From: Parahaliea maris
GTDB lineage: Bacteria > Pseudomonadota > Gammaproteobacteria > Pseudomonadales > Halieaceae
Direction: 5' to 3'
Length of the DNA stretch: 64,000 bases
NCBI RefSeq assembly: GCF_008064665.1
Contig: NZ_VRZA01000001.1
Location: 930,001 to 994,000, forward strand
Below, in pieces: positions 8,088 to 17,748 of this stretch. Below the pieces are notes generated by a model that saw only the letters and a list, made by a program, of their open reading frames with translations, was not told where the DNA came from and ran no database searches. The stretch's first letter is position 1; every line of letters starts with the position of its first letter. The translations under genes were made by a program, and so were the position numbers.

Positions 8088-9293
8088 CTATACCCCCGCA
8101 AAAGCAATCGCGTTCCGCCCCGAGTCCTTGGCCTCGTAGAGCGAGCGGTCCGCGACCTTGATCAGGTCCGCCGGCTCCAGATTGGCCCCGGGACACACCG
8201 TCACCACCCCCTGGCTGACAGTAATGAACTCCGACACCTCCGAAGTCCCGTGCGGAATGCACTCGGCAATCACCAGCTCCTTCAACCGCTCCGCCGTACG
8301 CAGCGCCGAATGCTCACTGGCGCCTGGCAGAATGAGAATGAACTCCTCGCCACCGTAGCGGGCCACCACCTCGCCGGCCCGGGCCGTGGCCCGCTGCATC
8401 AGGTCCGCCAGGCGCTGCAGTACCCCGTCCCCGGCCGGGTGACCGTAGGTGTCGTTGTAGTTTTTGAAGTAATCCACGTCCAGCATGATCACCGACAGCT
8501 CCGCGCCACTGCGCCGGGCCCGGTTGATTTCGTCGCGCAGTACCTGGTTGACCACCCGCCGGTTGCCCAGCCCTGTGAGTTCGTCGACATTGGCGAGGTC
8601 CGTGAGCTGGCGACGGGCGTCGCGCAGCTGTCGGTTGCGGTCGCGCAGGGACTGCGTCAGGTCGCCCAGTTCCCGCGACATGGCCTCGCGCTCCCAGTTG
8701 AGGGCGATCATGTTGCGAAAAGACAGGTACACACGGTTGCTCACCAGCAGCAGGACACCGCAGACGGCGAGGGTAAACAGGCCCACCAGCAGGTTGTTGG
8801 CCTCGTCCCAGTAATGCGCCAGGCACCACCAGGCAATGGGCCATAGGGAGGTGAACAGGTGGGCGATGAAATACTCGCGCAGGGCCAGGGTCACCCCCAT
8901 GGAGAGGGTGATGACCATGAATATCAGGAGCAGGAACATGTACTGCACCGGCGCCGGGGCCACGAAGGTGGCCGCGATATAAGCCGTCGACCAGACCGCA
9001 CCGGTGATCACCGCCCCCAGCAGCAGCTGCCAGTACACCCGCCGGGGCCGGTCCTGGTAACTGCGCTCGACCAGTGCATTGCTCATGTACAGCGAGCGCG
9101 CCAGCAGCATGATCAGCACCCCGCAGGCCCACAGCAGCAGCCAGGTGATCTCCACGAACTGCCAGAACAGCACGATCGTCGCCAGCACCCCCAACATATT
9201 GGCGGAGATGGTAGCAATGCGGCCGTTCTGCATGAGCATCTCCAACTGGGCGGAGAACAGCTCATCGGCCGGTATGGCGCGCTGATAGATCAT
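8088..9293 (-). CDS. Membrane-bound diguanylate cyclase (GGDEF)
   Basis: 401 aa. About six hydrophobic segments fill residues 30-200, for example GVLATIVLFWQF and FLLLIFMVITLSMGV. A short coiled coil follows (LTQSLRDRNRQLRDARRQL), then a GGDEF domain. The active-site signature is RYGGEEF, preceded by the metal-binding ELSVIMLDVDYFKNYNDTYGH, so cyclic-di-GMP synthesis is expected. The position of the inhibitory RxxD I-site reads RAGE, so product inhibition may be weak or absent. It is monocistronic, convergent to hslR and divergent from the next gene. Confidence 0.92.
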   Translation of the reverse strand: MIYQRAIPADELFSAQLEMLMQNGRIATISANMLGVLATIVLFWQFVEITWLLLWACGVLIMLLARSLYMSNALVERSYQDRPRRVYWQLLLGAVITGAVWSTAYIAATFVAPAPVQYMFLLLIFMVITLSMGVTLALREYFIAHLFTSLWPIAWWCLAHYWDEANNLLVGLFTLAVCGVLLLVSNRVYLSFRNMIALNWEREAMSRELGDLTQSLRDRNRQLRDARRQLTDLANVDELTGLGNRRVVNQVLRDEINRARRSGAELSVIMLDVDYFKNYNDTYGHPAGDGVLQRLADLMQRATARAGEVVARYGGEEFILILPGASEHSALRTAERLKELVIAECIPHGTSEVSEFITVSQGVVTVCPGANLEPADLIKVADRSLYEAKDSGRNAIAFAGV

Positions 9294-9380
9294 CGACCAA
9301 TGCTACAACGGCCCCAGCCCGTCACCTAGGGGCAGGGGAGAAAAGCTGAGAACCCCGTCACAGCCAGCCCCCAGCCCGAA

Positions 9381-10196
9381 TTGCCTGCCAAGCGGAATTC
9401 CGACACACTGGCCGGAAAAGATTTTGGGGCCCGGGGCATGTACTCCTGGAAGACGATACGCGCGTTCTGCGCGGTGTTGCTGTTGTTGCCGCTGGCACAC
9501 CTGGCCATTCTGCTGGCCAGGGAGAGCATGGCAACCATGGAAAGCTCCCCGACCGTGTGGCAGAACGAGGTGGATCGCTATATCCGGCAGGACGACCGGG
9601 CCTCCCTGCCAGACAGTCCATTAGTGGTCATTGGCGGCCGCCGCGCCTCCCTGTGGCCGAATTTGGCATCCACCGTCAGCCCCATGCCTCTGATACTGCG
9701 CTCGCTGGGCAATGCCATTGTCGACGACTTCATCTACTACCACGATCGAATGGTGAGCTTTTACCGTCCCGCCGCTGTGGTGCTGCTGCCAGGGAGTACC
9801 GAGTTTCACCACCGGGCCAACAATTCCGCCGGCCAGCTGGTCGCCTCCATCAAGACCCTGGTGGACCTGGATACCAGCCTGAGTAAACGCCGAAGGTTCT
9901 ATGTGTTTGCCCCCATCAAGACCCCGCTCCACCGGGAGGACTGGCCCACCATTGATGCGGCTGTGGCGAAGCTGGCGAAGTGGGGCATTGACCATCCGGC
10001 CTTCGAACTGATCGACCCCAACCCGCTGCTGAGCGCCCCTGATGGCACGCCGGATTCGACCTTTTTCCGCAGCGAAGGCATCCAACTCAACGATGCCGGC
10101 TACCTGCGCCTGGATATGCTGCTACGGCAGGCACTGGTGGAGGACTTTCCCGCCGTCTTCTCGCCAACTACCAGTACCGCCAACGCTCACCGCTGA
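9381..10196 (+). CDS. Exported or membrane-anchored SGNH-hydrolase-like protein of unknown function
   Basis: 271 aa from the first ATG; ATG 9438 (MYSWKTIRAF) would give 252 aa and place the hydrophobic segment AVLLLLPLAHLAILLA near the N-terminus, as expected of a signal anchor. The periplasmic part begins VVIGGRRASLWPN and ends with a GVQLNDAGY-like block (EGIQLNDAGYLRLDMLL), which resembles the last block of SGNH/GDSL hydrolases although no clear GDS serine motif was seen. RFYVFAPIKTPLH also fits that fold. It ends about 70 bp before dxs. Function unknown; an acyl-esterase or polysaccharide-modifying role is possible. Confidence 0.6.
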   Translation: MPAKRNSDTLAGKDFGARGMYSWKTIRAFCAVLLLLPLAHLAILLARESMATMESSPTVWQNEVDRYIRQDDRASLPDSPLVVIGGRRASLWPNLASTVSPMPLILRSLGNAIVDDFIYYHDRMVSFYRPAAVVLLPGSTEFHHRANNSAGQLVASIKTLVDLDTSLSKRRRFYVFAPIKTPLHREDWPTIDAAVAKLAKWGIDHPAFELIDPNPLLSAPDGTPDSTFFRSEGIQLNDAGYLRLDMLLRQALVEDFPAVFSPTTSTANAHR

Positions 10197-10267
10197 ACCC
10201 CCCGCGGCGGTAAATATTGCCCGCCCCCAGCCATTCATTCCCCGGCAAAATGCGCTAGAATCGCCGG

Positions 10268-12232
10268 ATGTTGCAGGACATCCCTAATATCCGCCCCCAA
10301 ACCCCCCTACTGGACGCCGTCGACCAGGGCCGCGCGCTGCGCAGCCTGCACGAAGGCGAACTGGAAACCCTCGCGGAAGAGCTCCGTGCTTTTCTCCTCT
10401 ACACCGTGGGCCAGACCGGCGGCCACTTCGGCGCGGGCCTCGGCGTGGTGGAACTGACCATTGCCCTGCACCACGTGTTCAACACCCCCGATGACCGCAT
10501 CGTGTGGGACGTGGGCCACCAGACCTACCCTCACAAGATCCTCACCGGGCGCATGCAGCAGATGCACACCATGCGCCAGGCGGGCGGCCTGGCGGGATTC
10601 CCCAAGCGCAGCGAGAGCGAGTACGACACCTTTGGGGTGGGCCACTCCTCCACCAGCATTTCCGCTGCCATGGGCATGGCCCTGGCGGCGAGACAGCTAG
10701 GTATTGAACGCAAGGTTGTCGCCGTAATTGGAGACGGCGCCATCACCGGCGGCATGGCCATCGAAGCCCTGGCCCACGGCGGCCACGAGCGCCCCAACAT
10801 GCTGGTGATCCTCAACGACAACCAGATGTCCATCGGCTACAACAAGGGCGGCCTGGCCACCTACTTCGCCAAGATCTGGGCCAGCAAGACCTACATCGCC
10901 CTGCGCGAAGGCTCCAAGCGCGTGCTGGAAAAAATCCGCCCCGCCTGGGAACTGGCCAAGCGCACCGAAGAACACATGAAAGGCATGGTCGCCCCCGGCA
11001 CCCTGTTCGAGGAACTCGGCTGGCACTACATCGGCCCCCTCGACGGCCACGACCTGCCCGGCCTGATCCAGACCCTGGAAAACATGAAGGACCTGGAGGG
11101 CCCCCAGTTCCTCCATATCCGCACCATGAAGGGCAAGGGCTTCGCCCCCGCCGAGCGCGACCCCGTTGGCTACCATGCCATCAACAAGATTGAGGCCAAA
11201 CCCAAGGGGCCCCAAGCGGCACTCCCCGAGCCAGGGACTACGCCGTCCGCCCCCAAGAAGATCAAATACCAGGACGTGTTCGGCCGCTGGCTGTGTGACA
11301 TGGCCGAGAAAGAACCACGCTTGGTGGGCATCACGCCAGCGATGTGCGAAGGCAGCGGCATGGTCGACTTCGCCAAACGCTTCCCCGACCGCTACTACGA
11401 CGTGGCGATTGCCGAACAGCACGCCGTCACCCTGGCCGCGGGTATGGCCTGCGACGGACTGAAGCCAGTGGTAGCGATCTATTCGACATTTTTACAGCGT
11501 GGCTACGACCAGTTGATCCACGACGTAGCGCTGCAGAACCTGGACGTGACCTTCGCCATCGACCGCGCCGGCCTGGTCGGCCAGGACGGACCAACCCATC
11601 ACGGCGCTTTTGACCTGAGCTACCTGCGGTGTATCCCCAACATGGTGATTGGGGCGCCTTCGGACGAGAATGAGTGCCGGCAGATGTTGTATGCGGCGTA
11701 CCAGCATGAAGGGCCGAGTGCGGTGCGGTATCCGCGTGGGACCGGGCCTGGGGCGTTGGTGGCGGATGAGATGTCGGGGATGGTGATTGGGAAGGCGGCT
11801 CTCATTCGTGAAGGCGACCAGGTGGCAATTCTCAGCTTCGGGCCATTGCTGGCGGAGGCGAAGAACGCAGCAGAGGTGCTAAACGCGACAGTTGTAGATA
11901 TGCGTTGGGTGAAGCCGATGGATGAGAGGTTAGTCGCTGAGTTGGCTACACATCATAAATTGCTAGTATCAATTGAAGATGGCTCAGCCGCCGGCGGTGC
12001 GGGGTCCGCCATAGCCGAGTTTCTTCTCCGCAACGGTTTGAATACTGCGCTGTTGGTGATAGGTCTCCCGGACGAGTTCGTCGAACACGGCCCCCAAACC
12101 GAGCAGCGGACAGCAATGAGTATTGATGCAACAGGAATAATAAGGTTAATCGGACAAAGAGCGGAGATAGACATAGTGGGGATTTCGAATATCCCACATA
12201 CCATTCGAACTGCACAGACAAATTCTCCTTAA
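10268..12232 (+). CDS. dxs: 1-deoxy-D-xylulose-5-phosphate synthase
   Basis: 654 aa, about 20-30 residues longer than usual at the C-terminus. The enzyme condenses pyruvate and glyceraldehyde 3-phosphate in the first step of the MEP isoprenoid pathway, using thiamine diphosphate. [10 protein letters not shown], the TPP motif [10 protein letters not shown] with NDNQMS, and the transketolase-like [15 protein letters not shown] are all present. The 5' three quarters use C-ending codons; from about 11640 codon choice changes, and from about 11880 the DNA becomes AT-rich with many ATA, AGA and CTA codons. The extra tail beyond the usual end ([17 protein letters not shown]) lies in that part. In many relatives dxs directly follows ispA; here it is about 12 kb upstream of xseB-ispA with a polysaccharide island between. 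Confidence 0.95.
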   Translation: MLQDIPNIRPQTPLLDAVDQGRALRSLHEGELETLAEELRAFLLYTVGQTGGHFGAGLGVVELTIALHHVFNTPDDRIVWDVGHQTYPHKILTGRMQQMHTMRQAGGLAGFPKRSESEYDTFGVGHSSTSISAAMGMALAARQLGIERKVVAVIGDGAITGGMAIEALAHGGHERPNMLVILNDNQMSIGYNKGGLATYFAKIWASKTYIALREGSKRVLEKIRPAWELAKRTEEHMKGMVAPGTLFEELGWHYIGPLDGHDLPGLIQTLENMKDLEGPQFLHIRTMKGKGFAPAERDPVGYHAINKIEAKPKGPQAALPEPGTTPSAPKKIKYQDVFGRWLCDMAEKEPRLVGITPAMCEGSGMVDFAKRFPDRYYDVAIAEQHAVTLAAGMACDGLKPVVAIYSTFLQRGYDQLIHDVALQNLDVTFAIDRAGLVGQDGPTHHGAFDLSYLRCIPNMVIGAPSDENECRQMLYAAYQHEGPSAVRYPRGTGPGALVADEMSGMVIGKAALIREGDQVAILSFGPLLAEAKNAAEVLNATVVDMRWVKPMDERLVAELATHHKLLVSIEDGSAAGGAGSAIAEFLLRNGLNTALLVIGLPDEFVEHGPQTEQRTAMSIDATGIIRLIGQRAEIDIVGISNIPHTIRTAQTNSP

Positions 12233-12745
12233 GCCTCACCGTCCCGCAAAAACAGAGAGCAAACGAGTAGCCTCTATGATAAATTCGTCGTACTCGTTAG
12301 CTACCTTGCGTTTTACAAACTCCGCGCTTAGTGGGAATAACCACATATTCCCTACAAACAGGACGATTATTCGAAGAATTAACCGTAAATTTTTTTGCCA
12401 ATTCAGTACTGACTGCACATCATATTGGTAGTAAGCCCGTGAGAGAGTGCAGCAGAACTTGACTAACACGAATACCTCAACTGAATGTCCGTTAACATCT
12501 AACGCACCGGACGAACCGGCGCATTCGTCAAAATTTAGAGATCTGACAACGGTAAATTTCCTGCATGTCGTTCTTCGTGAATCAGTCTACTGCTCGGCCA
12601 TCGACAGTTCTGCATGGCCTTGACGACCTCGAAGAGACTGACAAAAACCAAAAAAGAGCTTTTAGATCAAGTCAAATGCGACGATGCTGCATTTACAAAT
12701 AGTAGACTGAATGGCTTGGAGTAATGGCCGGGAGACGGGGCAAGC
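12233..12745. other. Non-coding left margin of the polysaccharide island
   Basis: About 510 bp of AT-rich sequence between dxs and the first sugar-nucleotide gene. A 77-codon open frame exists on the minus strand (12236-12469), but it has no recognisable domain and no good ribosome-binding site. A short inverted repeat around 12501-12523 (ACCGG-ACGAA-CCGGC) could form a hairpin, without a T-run. No ops/JUMPstart-like element was recognised. The transcription start for the island probably lies here but was not located. Confidence 0.4.
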
Positions 12746-13525
12746 ATGAAAGCAGTGATACTAGCCGGTGGGTTAGGCACAAGAATTTCTGAAGAAACTC
12801 ATTTAAAACCAAAACCCATGATTGAAATAGGTGGGCGGCCGCTCCTTTGGCACATTATGAAAATCTACTCCCAGCATGGGGTCAATGATTTTATTATTTG
12901 CTGCGGATATAAGGGTTATCTTATAAAAGAATATTTCGCGAACTATTTTCTACACATGAGCGACGTCACGTTTGACCTGAGCGATAATAGCGTCCAAGTT
13001 CATGAAAAGTATGCAGAGCCATGGCGAGTGACACTTATTGACACCGGTGAAACCACAATGACAGGCGGTCGGCTGCGGCGTGTAAAAGATCATATCAAGG
13101 AAGAGGATTTAGTTTGCTTCACCTATGGCGACGGTCTGGCAGACGTCGACATACAATCCCTTATCAAGTACCACCAAAGCCAGGAAAAGCTCGCTACAGT
13201 AACCGCAGTTCAACCCCCCGGTCGATATGGCGCGTTGGATATACAAAACAATGATGTGACCGGCTTTATTGAGAAGCCTCGCGGGGATGGCGCCTGGATC
13301 AACGGTGGCTTTTTTGTGTTATCACCCACTGTTATAGACTTGATTGAAGGCGATAGCACGGTATGGGAGGAAGGCCCATTGAGAACCCTAGCCGCCAACG
13401 GCGACCTTTCCGCCTATCGTCACGAAGGTTTCTGGCAACCGATGGACACATTGCGTGAGAAAAGATTGCTTGATGACTTATGGCAGTCTGGCCGAGCACC
13501 ATGGAAAACGTGGACCTCACCATGA
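12746..13525 (+). CDS. rfbF: Glucose-1-phosphate cytidylyltransferase
   Basis: 259 aa. It makes CDP-glucose from CTP and glucose 1-phosphate, the entry step to CDP-linked 3,6-dideoxy or branched 6-deoxy sugars. The nucleotidyltransferase signature [19 protein letters not shown] is at the N-terminus, followed by [17 protein letters not shown], the sugar-binding [13 protein letters not shown] and the [11 protein letters not shown] block near the end. The stop overlaps the next gene's ATG (ATGA). AT-rich composition relative to the flanks marks it as part of the island. Confidence 0.93.
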   Translation: MKAVILAGGLGTRISEETHLKPKPMIEIGGRPLLWHIMKIYSQHGVNDFIICCGYKGYLIKEYFANYFLHMSDVTFDLSDNSVQVHEKYAEPWRVTLIDTGETTMTGGRLRRVKDHIKEEDLVCFTYGDGLADVDIQSLIKYHQSQEKLATVTAVQPPGRYGALDIQNNDVTGFIEKPRGDGAWINGGFFVLSPTVIDLIEGDSTVWEEGPLRTLAANGDLSAYRHEGFWQPMDTLREKRLLDDLWQSGRAPWKTWTSP

Positions 13526-14574
13526 TAGGTTCGGCGTTTCTCGACAAAACCGTACTCGTCACTGGGCATACAGGATTCAAGGGAAGCTGGCTGGCTCTTT
13601 GGCTGAAACACATCGGAGCCAAGGTCAAAGGGCTGGCGCTTGCCCCAGACTCAGTTAACAACCACTGGGACTGTCTCGGACTCGACATTCAGGAATATCG
13701 AGTCGATGTTCGTGATGCCGCAGGACTACGAAAAGCGTTAAATTCGGCGAAACCTGATTTCATTTTCCATTTGGCCGCGCAAGCGTTCGTACGCAAATCA
13801 TACAAAGACCCCGTATCCAATTGGCAGTCAAATGTCATGGGCACCATCAATCTGCTCGAAGCGTGCAGACAAACCCCTAATACTGCCGGAATTTTGGTGG
13901 CGACTTCCGACAAATGCTACCAAAATCTTGAGTGGAACTGGGGTTACCGGGAATCAGATCCTCTCGGCGGTCACGACCCGTATAGTGCATCAAAAGCTGC
14001 AGTAGAGCTCGCAGTATCGAGCTATCGATCCTCGTTTTTCAGTAACGCAGACAGCCCACTCTTGGCAACCGCGCGCGCTGGGAACGTCGTCGGCGGCGGT
14101 GACTGGTCTGAAGAGCGGTTAATACCCGACATCTTCCGAGCAATCGAACTGAATCAGCCGGTATACCTTCGCTATCCCACCGCGACACGTCCGTGGCAGC
14201 ACGTGCTCGATGCGATTTGCGGCTATCTAATTTTGGGGAGTCGGTTGTTACAGGGCGATCGGACCTGTGCGCGGGCCTGGAATTTCGGCCCGGGCCCTGA
14301 AGCTAACAGGTCTGTAATCGAAGTTTTAGAACTTTTAGGCCGACAGTGGCCTTCATTGCATTGGGAGTGTGACGAGTACGAACACCCCCACGAGGCCGGC
14401 TTACTTTATCTTGATAGCTCAGAAGCAAGGGCATTGCTAGGCTGGAAACCCCAGTGGGATTTAGAGACAACGATCAGTCGAGTATCTGAATGGTATCAAT
14501 CCTGGTCTGAGCAGGGAGAGGTTATTTCACAACGACAGCTCCTAGATTTCGTAGGCGGAGGCAAGAAGTTGTGA
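13522..14574 (+). CDS. rfbG: CDP-glucose 4,6-dehydratase
   Basis: 350 aa from ATG 13522, chosen because it overlaps the rfbF stop and leaves the family's normal short lead before [11 protein letters not shown]; in-frame ATGs at 13480 and 13501 are possible. It converts CDP-glucose to CDP-4-keto-6-deoxyglucose with bound NAD. Visible motifs are the Rossmann [28 protein letters not shown], the extended-SDR YSASK ([12 protein letters not shown]) and [12 protein letters not shown]. The stop overlaps the following GTG start. Confidence 0.94.
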   Translation: MIGSAFLDKTVLVTGHTGFKGSWLALWLKHIGAKVKGLALAPDSVNNHWDCLGLDIQEYRVDVRDAAGLRKALNSAKPDFIFHLAAQAFVRKSYKDPVSNWQSNVMGTINLLEACRQTPNTAGILVATSDKCYQNLEWNWGYRESDPLGGHDPYSASKAAVELAVSSYRSSFFSNADSPLLATARAGNVVGGGDWSEERLIPDIFRAIELNQPVYLRYPTATRPWQHVLDAICGYLILGSRLLQGDRTCARAWNFGPGPEANRSVIEVLELLGRQWPSLHWECDEYEHPHEAGLLYLDSSEARALLGWKPQWDLETTISRVSEWYQSWSEQGEVISQRQLLDFVGGGKKL

Positions 14575-15125
14575 GTTGGTTTCGGCGAGAAAGTACTCCA
14601 ATTCCTGGTCTTTCGATTCTCCAAGGCAAAGCCAATTCGGATAATAGAGGTGAATTTTCCCGTCTATTCTGTGCGAAAGAGATGTTAACTATTCTGGGAA
14701 CCAACAGCTTTGCACAGGTCAATCGCTCATTAAGTCACGAATCTGGAGTGATTCGGGGTTTACACTTCCAACGTCCACCGCATGCAGAGATAAAACTCGT
14801 CCGGTGCATTCGTGGTCGAGTTTGGGATGTCGCCGTCGACCTGCGTGAGGATTCGCCGACTTTTTTAAAGTGGTATGCAGAGGAGCTTTCAGGACATAAC
14901 CATAAAGTAATGGTAATTCCGGAAGGTTTCGCGCATGGGTTTCAAGTTCTAGACAAGGAAAGTGAACTTATTTACTTCCACTCTAAGCCCTACCAGCCTT
15001 TCGCGGAGGGCGGGCTTCGTTATGATGACCCAGCCCTCACAATTAATTGGCCGCTACCTGCACGCAATGTTTCAAATCGAGATCTCAGCTTTCCGTTCAT
15101 CTCTGAGGGATTTACAGGACTTTAA
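14571..15125 (+). CDS. dTDP-4-dehydrorhamnose 3,5-epimerase-like (RmlC family) protein
   Basis: 184 aa from a GTG that overlaps the rfbG stop as GTGA. This is a cupin-fold RmlC-family protein: NSFAQVNRSLSHESGVIRGLHFQ, CIRGRVWDVAVDLR and PEGFAHGFQVLD contain the catalytic His/Asp region and substrate-binding residues. Placed after a CDP-glucose dehydratase and before a C-methyltransferase, it probably epimerises a CDP-4-keto-6-deoxyhexose at C-3 and/or C-5, rather than the dTDP substrate of RmlC. Which carbons react cannot be read from the sequence. Confidence 0.85.
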   Translation: MSWFRRESTPIPGLSILQGKANSDNRGEFSRLFCAKEMLTILGTNSFAQVNRSLSHESGVIRGLHFQRPPHAEIKLVRCIRGRVWDVAVDLREDSPTFLKWYAEELSGHNHKVMVIPEGFAHGFQVLDKESELIYFHSKPYQPFAEGGLRYDDPALTINWPLPARNVSNRDLSFPFISEGFTGL

Positions 15126-15128
15126 TCA

Positions 15129-16358
15129 GTGAATTGTAGATTTTGTCACTCGCCAGAGTTATCGCTAGTTGTTGATTTGGGTTACTCGCCTCCGTCCAAT
15201 GCCTACTTGGAGTCCAAAGATCTGGTACGACCAGAGATATGGTACCCGCTTCGAGTAAGGGTATGTAACGAATGCTGGCTAGTGCAAACCGAAGATTACG
15301 CGGACTGCGACCAGCTTTTTTCTGATGACTACGCTTATTTTTCATCTACCAGCCAGAGTTGGCTGCAGCACGCCAAAAAGTATCAAGAACATATTACGGA
15401 TCGGTTAAGTCTCAATAACGATAGCTTTGTAGTGGAGCTTGCCTCTAACGATGGCTATCTGTTGCAGTACTTCGTCGCTGCCAATATTCCTTGCCTTGGA
15501 ATAGAGCCCACACGTGCAGCCGCAGAGCAGGCAGAGGAAAAAGGGATACCGGTTCTAAGGGAGTTTTTTGGCCACCAACTAGGCATTGGTCTTGCGAAAA
15601 AAAAGGGTTTGGCTGACTTGGTTATCGGCAACAATGTATATGCCCATGTGCCGGACATTAATGATTTTACTGCGGGAATTAAAGCAATTTTGTCAGCAGA
15701 CGGAGTCATCACGTTGGAATTTCCACATGTACTGGAAATGTTGCAGCAGAATCAGTTCGACACAATCTATCATGAACATTTTTCATACTTATCCCTATAT
15801 GCAGTGAAGAATATTTTTTCTAAACATGGACTCCGTGTCTGGGATGTTGAATCCTTGCCTACCCATGGCGGTAGTCTAAGAATCTATGGCTGCCATCAAG
15901 ACAGCTCCCGCGCAACTAAGGGTACAGTTAGACAATTACTCGAGAAGGAATCCGCTTTCGGTATCAATTCCCAAGAAATCTATACCGAATTCGGAGAGAG
16001 AGTTGTTGAGCTGAAGAACAATTTCTTGCGATTTCTTCTTGATTGCAAGCTGCGGGGATTGAAAATTTGCGGCTATGGTGCCGCGGCTAAAGGAAATACA
16101 TTGATGAACTTTGCCGGAATTCGCCCGGATATGATTAAATTTGTATGCGATGCAGCACCTTCCAAGCAGGGAAAGTATCTCCCTGGTAGCCACATACCCG
16201 TAATTGCGCCTGACGCGATCAGAGACGAAAAACCAGACGTGGTAATCGTACTACCCTGGAACCTAATTGAAGAAATTAAAGAGAGCCTTTTCCATATAAA
16301 GGAATGGGATGGCCGTCTAGCGGTTGCACTTCCGGATGTAAAATTCCTCCCGCTGTAG
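15129..16358 (+). CDS. NDP-hexose C-methyltransferase (TylCIII/NovU type)
   Basis: 409 aa from GTG 15129, 3 bp after the preceding stop. Three parts are visible: an N-terminal zinc-binding domain (CRFC at 3-6, then CNECW further on), a class I SAM-dependent core (VVELASNDGYLLQYF), and a C-terminal Rossmann-like region (CGYGAAAKGNTLMNF, then VIVLPWNLIEEI). This architecture is typical of sugar C-3 methyltransferases such as TylCIII and NovU. With rfbF, rfbG and the epimerase it predicts a branched-chain 3-C-methyl-6-deoxyhexose linked to CDP. The exact sugar (virenose-like, mycarose-like or other) is unknown. Confidence 0.88.
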   Translation: MNCRFCHSPELSLVVDLGYSPPSNAYLESKDLVRPEIWYPLRVRVCNECWLVQTEDYADCDQLFSDDYAYFSSTSQSWLQHAKKYQEHITDRLSLNNDSFVVELASNDGYLLQYFVAANIPCLGIEPTRAAAEQAEEKGIPVLREFFGHQLGIGLAKKKGLADLVIGNNVYAHVPDINDFTAGIKAILSADGVITLEFPHVLEMLQQNQFDTIYHEHFSYLSLYAVKNIFSKHGLRVWDVESLPTHGGSLRIYGCHQDSSRATKGTVRQLLEKESAFGINSQEIYTEFGERVVELKNNFLRFLLDCKLRGLKICGYGAAAKGNTLMNFAGIRPDMIKFVCDAAPSKQGKYLPGSHIPVIAPDAIRDEKPDVVIVLPWNLIEEIKESLFHIKEWDGRLAVALPDVKFLPL

Positions 16359-16372
16359 ACCCAGATCTCATT

Positions 16373-17281
16373 GTGAGAGTAATAGTTACAGGCGCAGGTG
16401 GCCTCATTGGTCGACACCTACTGCCGCGCTTGCTTTCTACGAGTTGCGAGGTTTACGCAACCTGCAGGCCTGGCAGGCAACTAGGTGCCCCCGAATCCGT
16501 ACGTCCACTGTATTACGACCTGCTAGACCTTAAGCGCCATGATGCGCTGTTCCGAAATATCAAACCTGACTGCCTAATCCATCTGGCTTGGTGCACAACA
16601 CCCGGGGTGTATTGGTCGACAAAAGAAAACATTTCCTGGTTAAATGCGACACTTTCTTTGGTTGAAAAGTTTAGTGAGGCAGGAGGATCGCGCGTACTAG
16701 TCGCTGGAACATGCGCAGAATATCTATGGTCCTCTGAAGAATATACGGAAGGAAAAACCACGCTGGCACCTTCTACACTTTATGGCGCGGCGAAGCTTGC
16801 CACGTGGCAACTACTCCAACCAATTTGCAGAGAGGCGAACATAAAACTGATATGGGGTAGAATCTTCTTTCCTTACGGCCCAGGCGAGCATAGTACTCGA
16901 CTAATACCTTCGGTTCTTGACGCGATGCTGTCGGGAGACCCGGTTCGATGCACACATGGTCGTCAGCTGCGGGATTTTATACACGCAGACGATGTAGCGT
17001 CAGCAATGGCTCACCTTATTACTACTGATATCCCAGATGGTGCCTACAACTTATCCAGTGGAGTCCCAACAAGTATCCGTGACATCGTGGATATGTGCCA
17101 AAAGTTGACTCACTCCAATTCCAAAACTTTATATGGGGTGTTACCAGTATCGCCTGATGACCCCCCAAAATTAGTAGGTGCAAACGAGAAGCTAATAGCT
17201 ACTGGCTGGAATCCCAAATGGAATCTACAAAACGGGCTTCTAGACTACATCGACTACCTAAGAAATGAGGCACGAACTTGA
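16373..17281 (+). CDS. NAD-dependent epimerase/dehydratase family 4-ketosugar reductase
   Basis: 302 aa from GTG 16373 (VRVIVTGAGGLIGRHLL), 14 bp after the methyltransferase. A longer frame from 16304 overlaps the upstream gene and adds non-family sequence. The Rossmann GAGGLIG, the SDR Ser/Tyr region (GTCAEYLWSS, then TLYGAAKLATWQL) and RDFIHADDVASAM are typical of extended SDRs. As last gene of the sugar block it most likely reduces the 4-keto group of the methylated CDP-sugar. Epimerase activity is an alternative. Confidence 0.82.
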   Translation: MRVIVTGAGGLIGRHLLPRLLSTSCEVYATCRPGRQLGAPESVRPLYYDLLDLKRHDALFRNIKPDCLIHLAWCTTPGVYWSTKENISWLNATLSLVEKFSEAGGSRVLVAGTCAEYLWSSEEYTEGKTTLAPSTLYGAAKLATWQLLQPICREANIKLIWGRIFFPYGPGEHSTRLIPSVLDAMLSGDPVRCTHGRQLRDFIHADDVASAMAHLITTDIPDGAYNLSSGVPTSIRDIVDMCQKLTHSNSKTLYGVLPVSPDDPPKLVGANEKLIATGWNPKWNLQNGLLDYIDYLRNEART

Positions 17282-17748
17282 TGGGTTAAACTTTTTTCTG
17301 TCGATTTTACTGCGACTGCCGCGCGAAAACAAACTGATTATAATTCATTAACGACCATTGCTCGTAACTCCCGACGTTTTCAAATTTCAAGCTCCAAGAA
17401 GGCGCGAGAGAAAAACTTGAATTAGGTTACTATAAAATTCTGCTTTCCAGATGCATCGAGCCCAGACAAATGCGTCTATTTGGCAGACTAGCAATGCCTG
17501 CGCAACTATTTGGGAAGTCCGATCACCAGATGTTGTAGCAATAGAAATAAAGAAAGCCGAAGTTATGATGCAGAAAATTGTAATTTCTGTAATATTATTC
17601 GATAGGTTCACAGCTTTTTAGTTTTTTAACCTTCAGTACCAAAACATCACTTGACCGACACATTTAATAATAGCTTTGGGCGCACTTAACTTGGTCATTC
17701 TATGAAAGTATACCCTCAAGAAACTTGACAGATTAATGTAATTTAACA
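17282..17748. other. AT-rich intergenic gap inside the polysaccharide island
   Basis: About 470 bp without a supportable gene. A 74-codon minus-strand frame (17387-17611) is rich in Ile/Ser and has no start context. A TTGACA at 17725-17730 is too close to the following ATG at 17749 to drive that gene with a normal spacer. The gap separates the CDP-sugar block from the glycosyltransferase block and may be the scar of a past rearrangement (inference). Confidence 0.35.

Noticed and set aside
12236-12469. 77-codon minus-strand frame after dxs
   Set aside because: No family resemblance, no clear ribosome-binding site, and AT-rich random-looking composition.
17387-17611. 74-codon minus-strand frame in the island gap
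   Set aside because: Isoleucine/serine-rich with no start context or domain.
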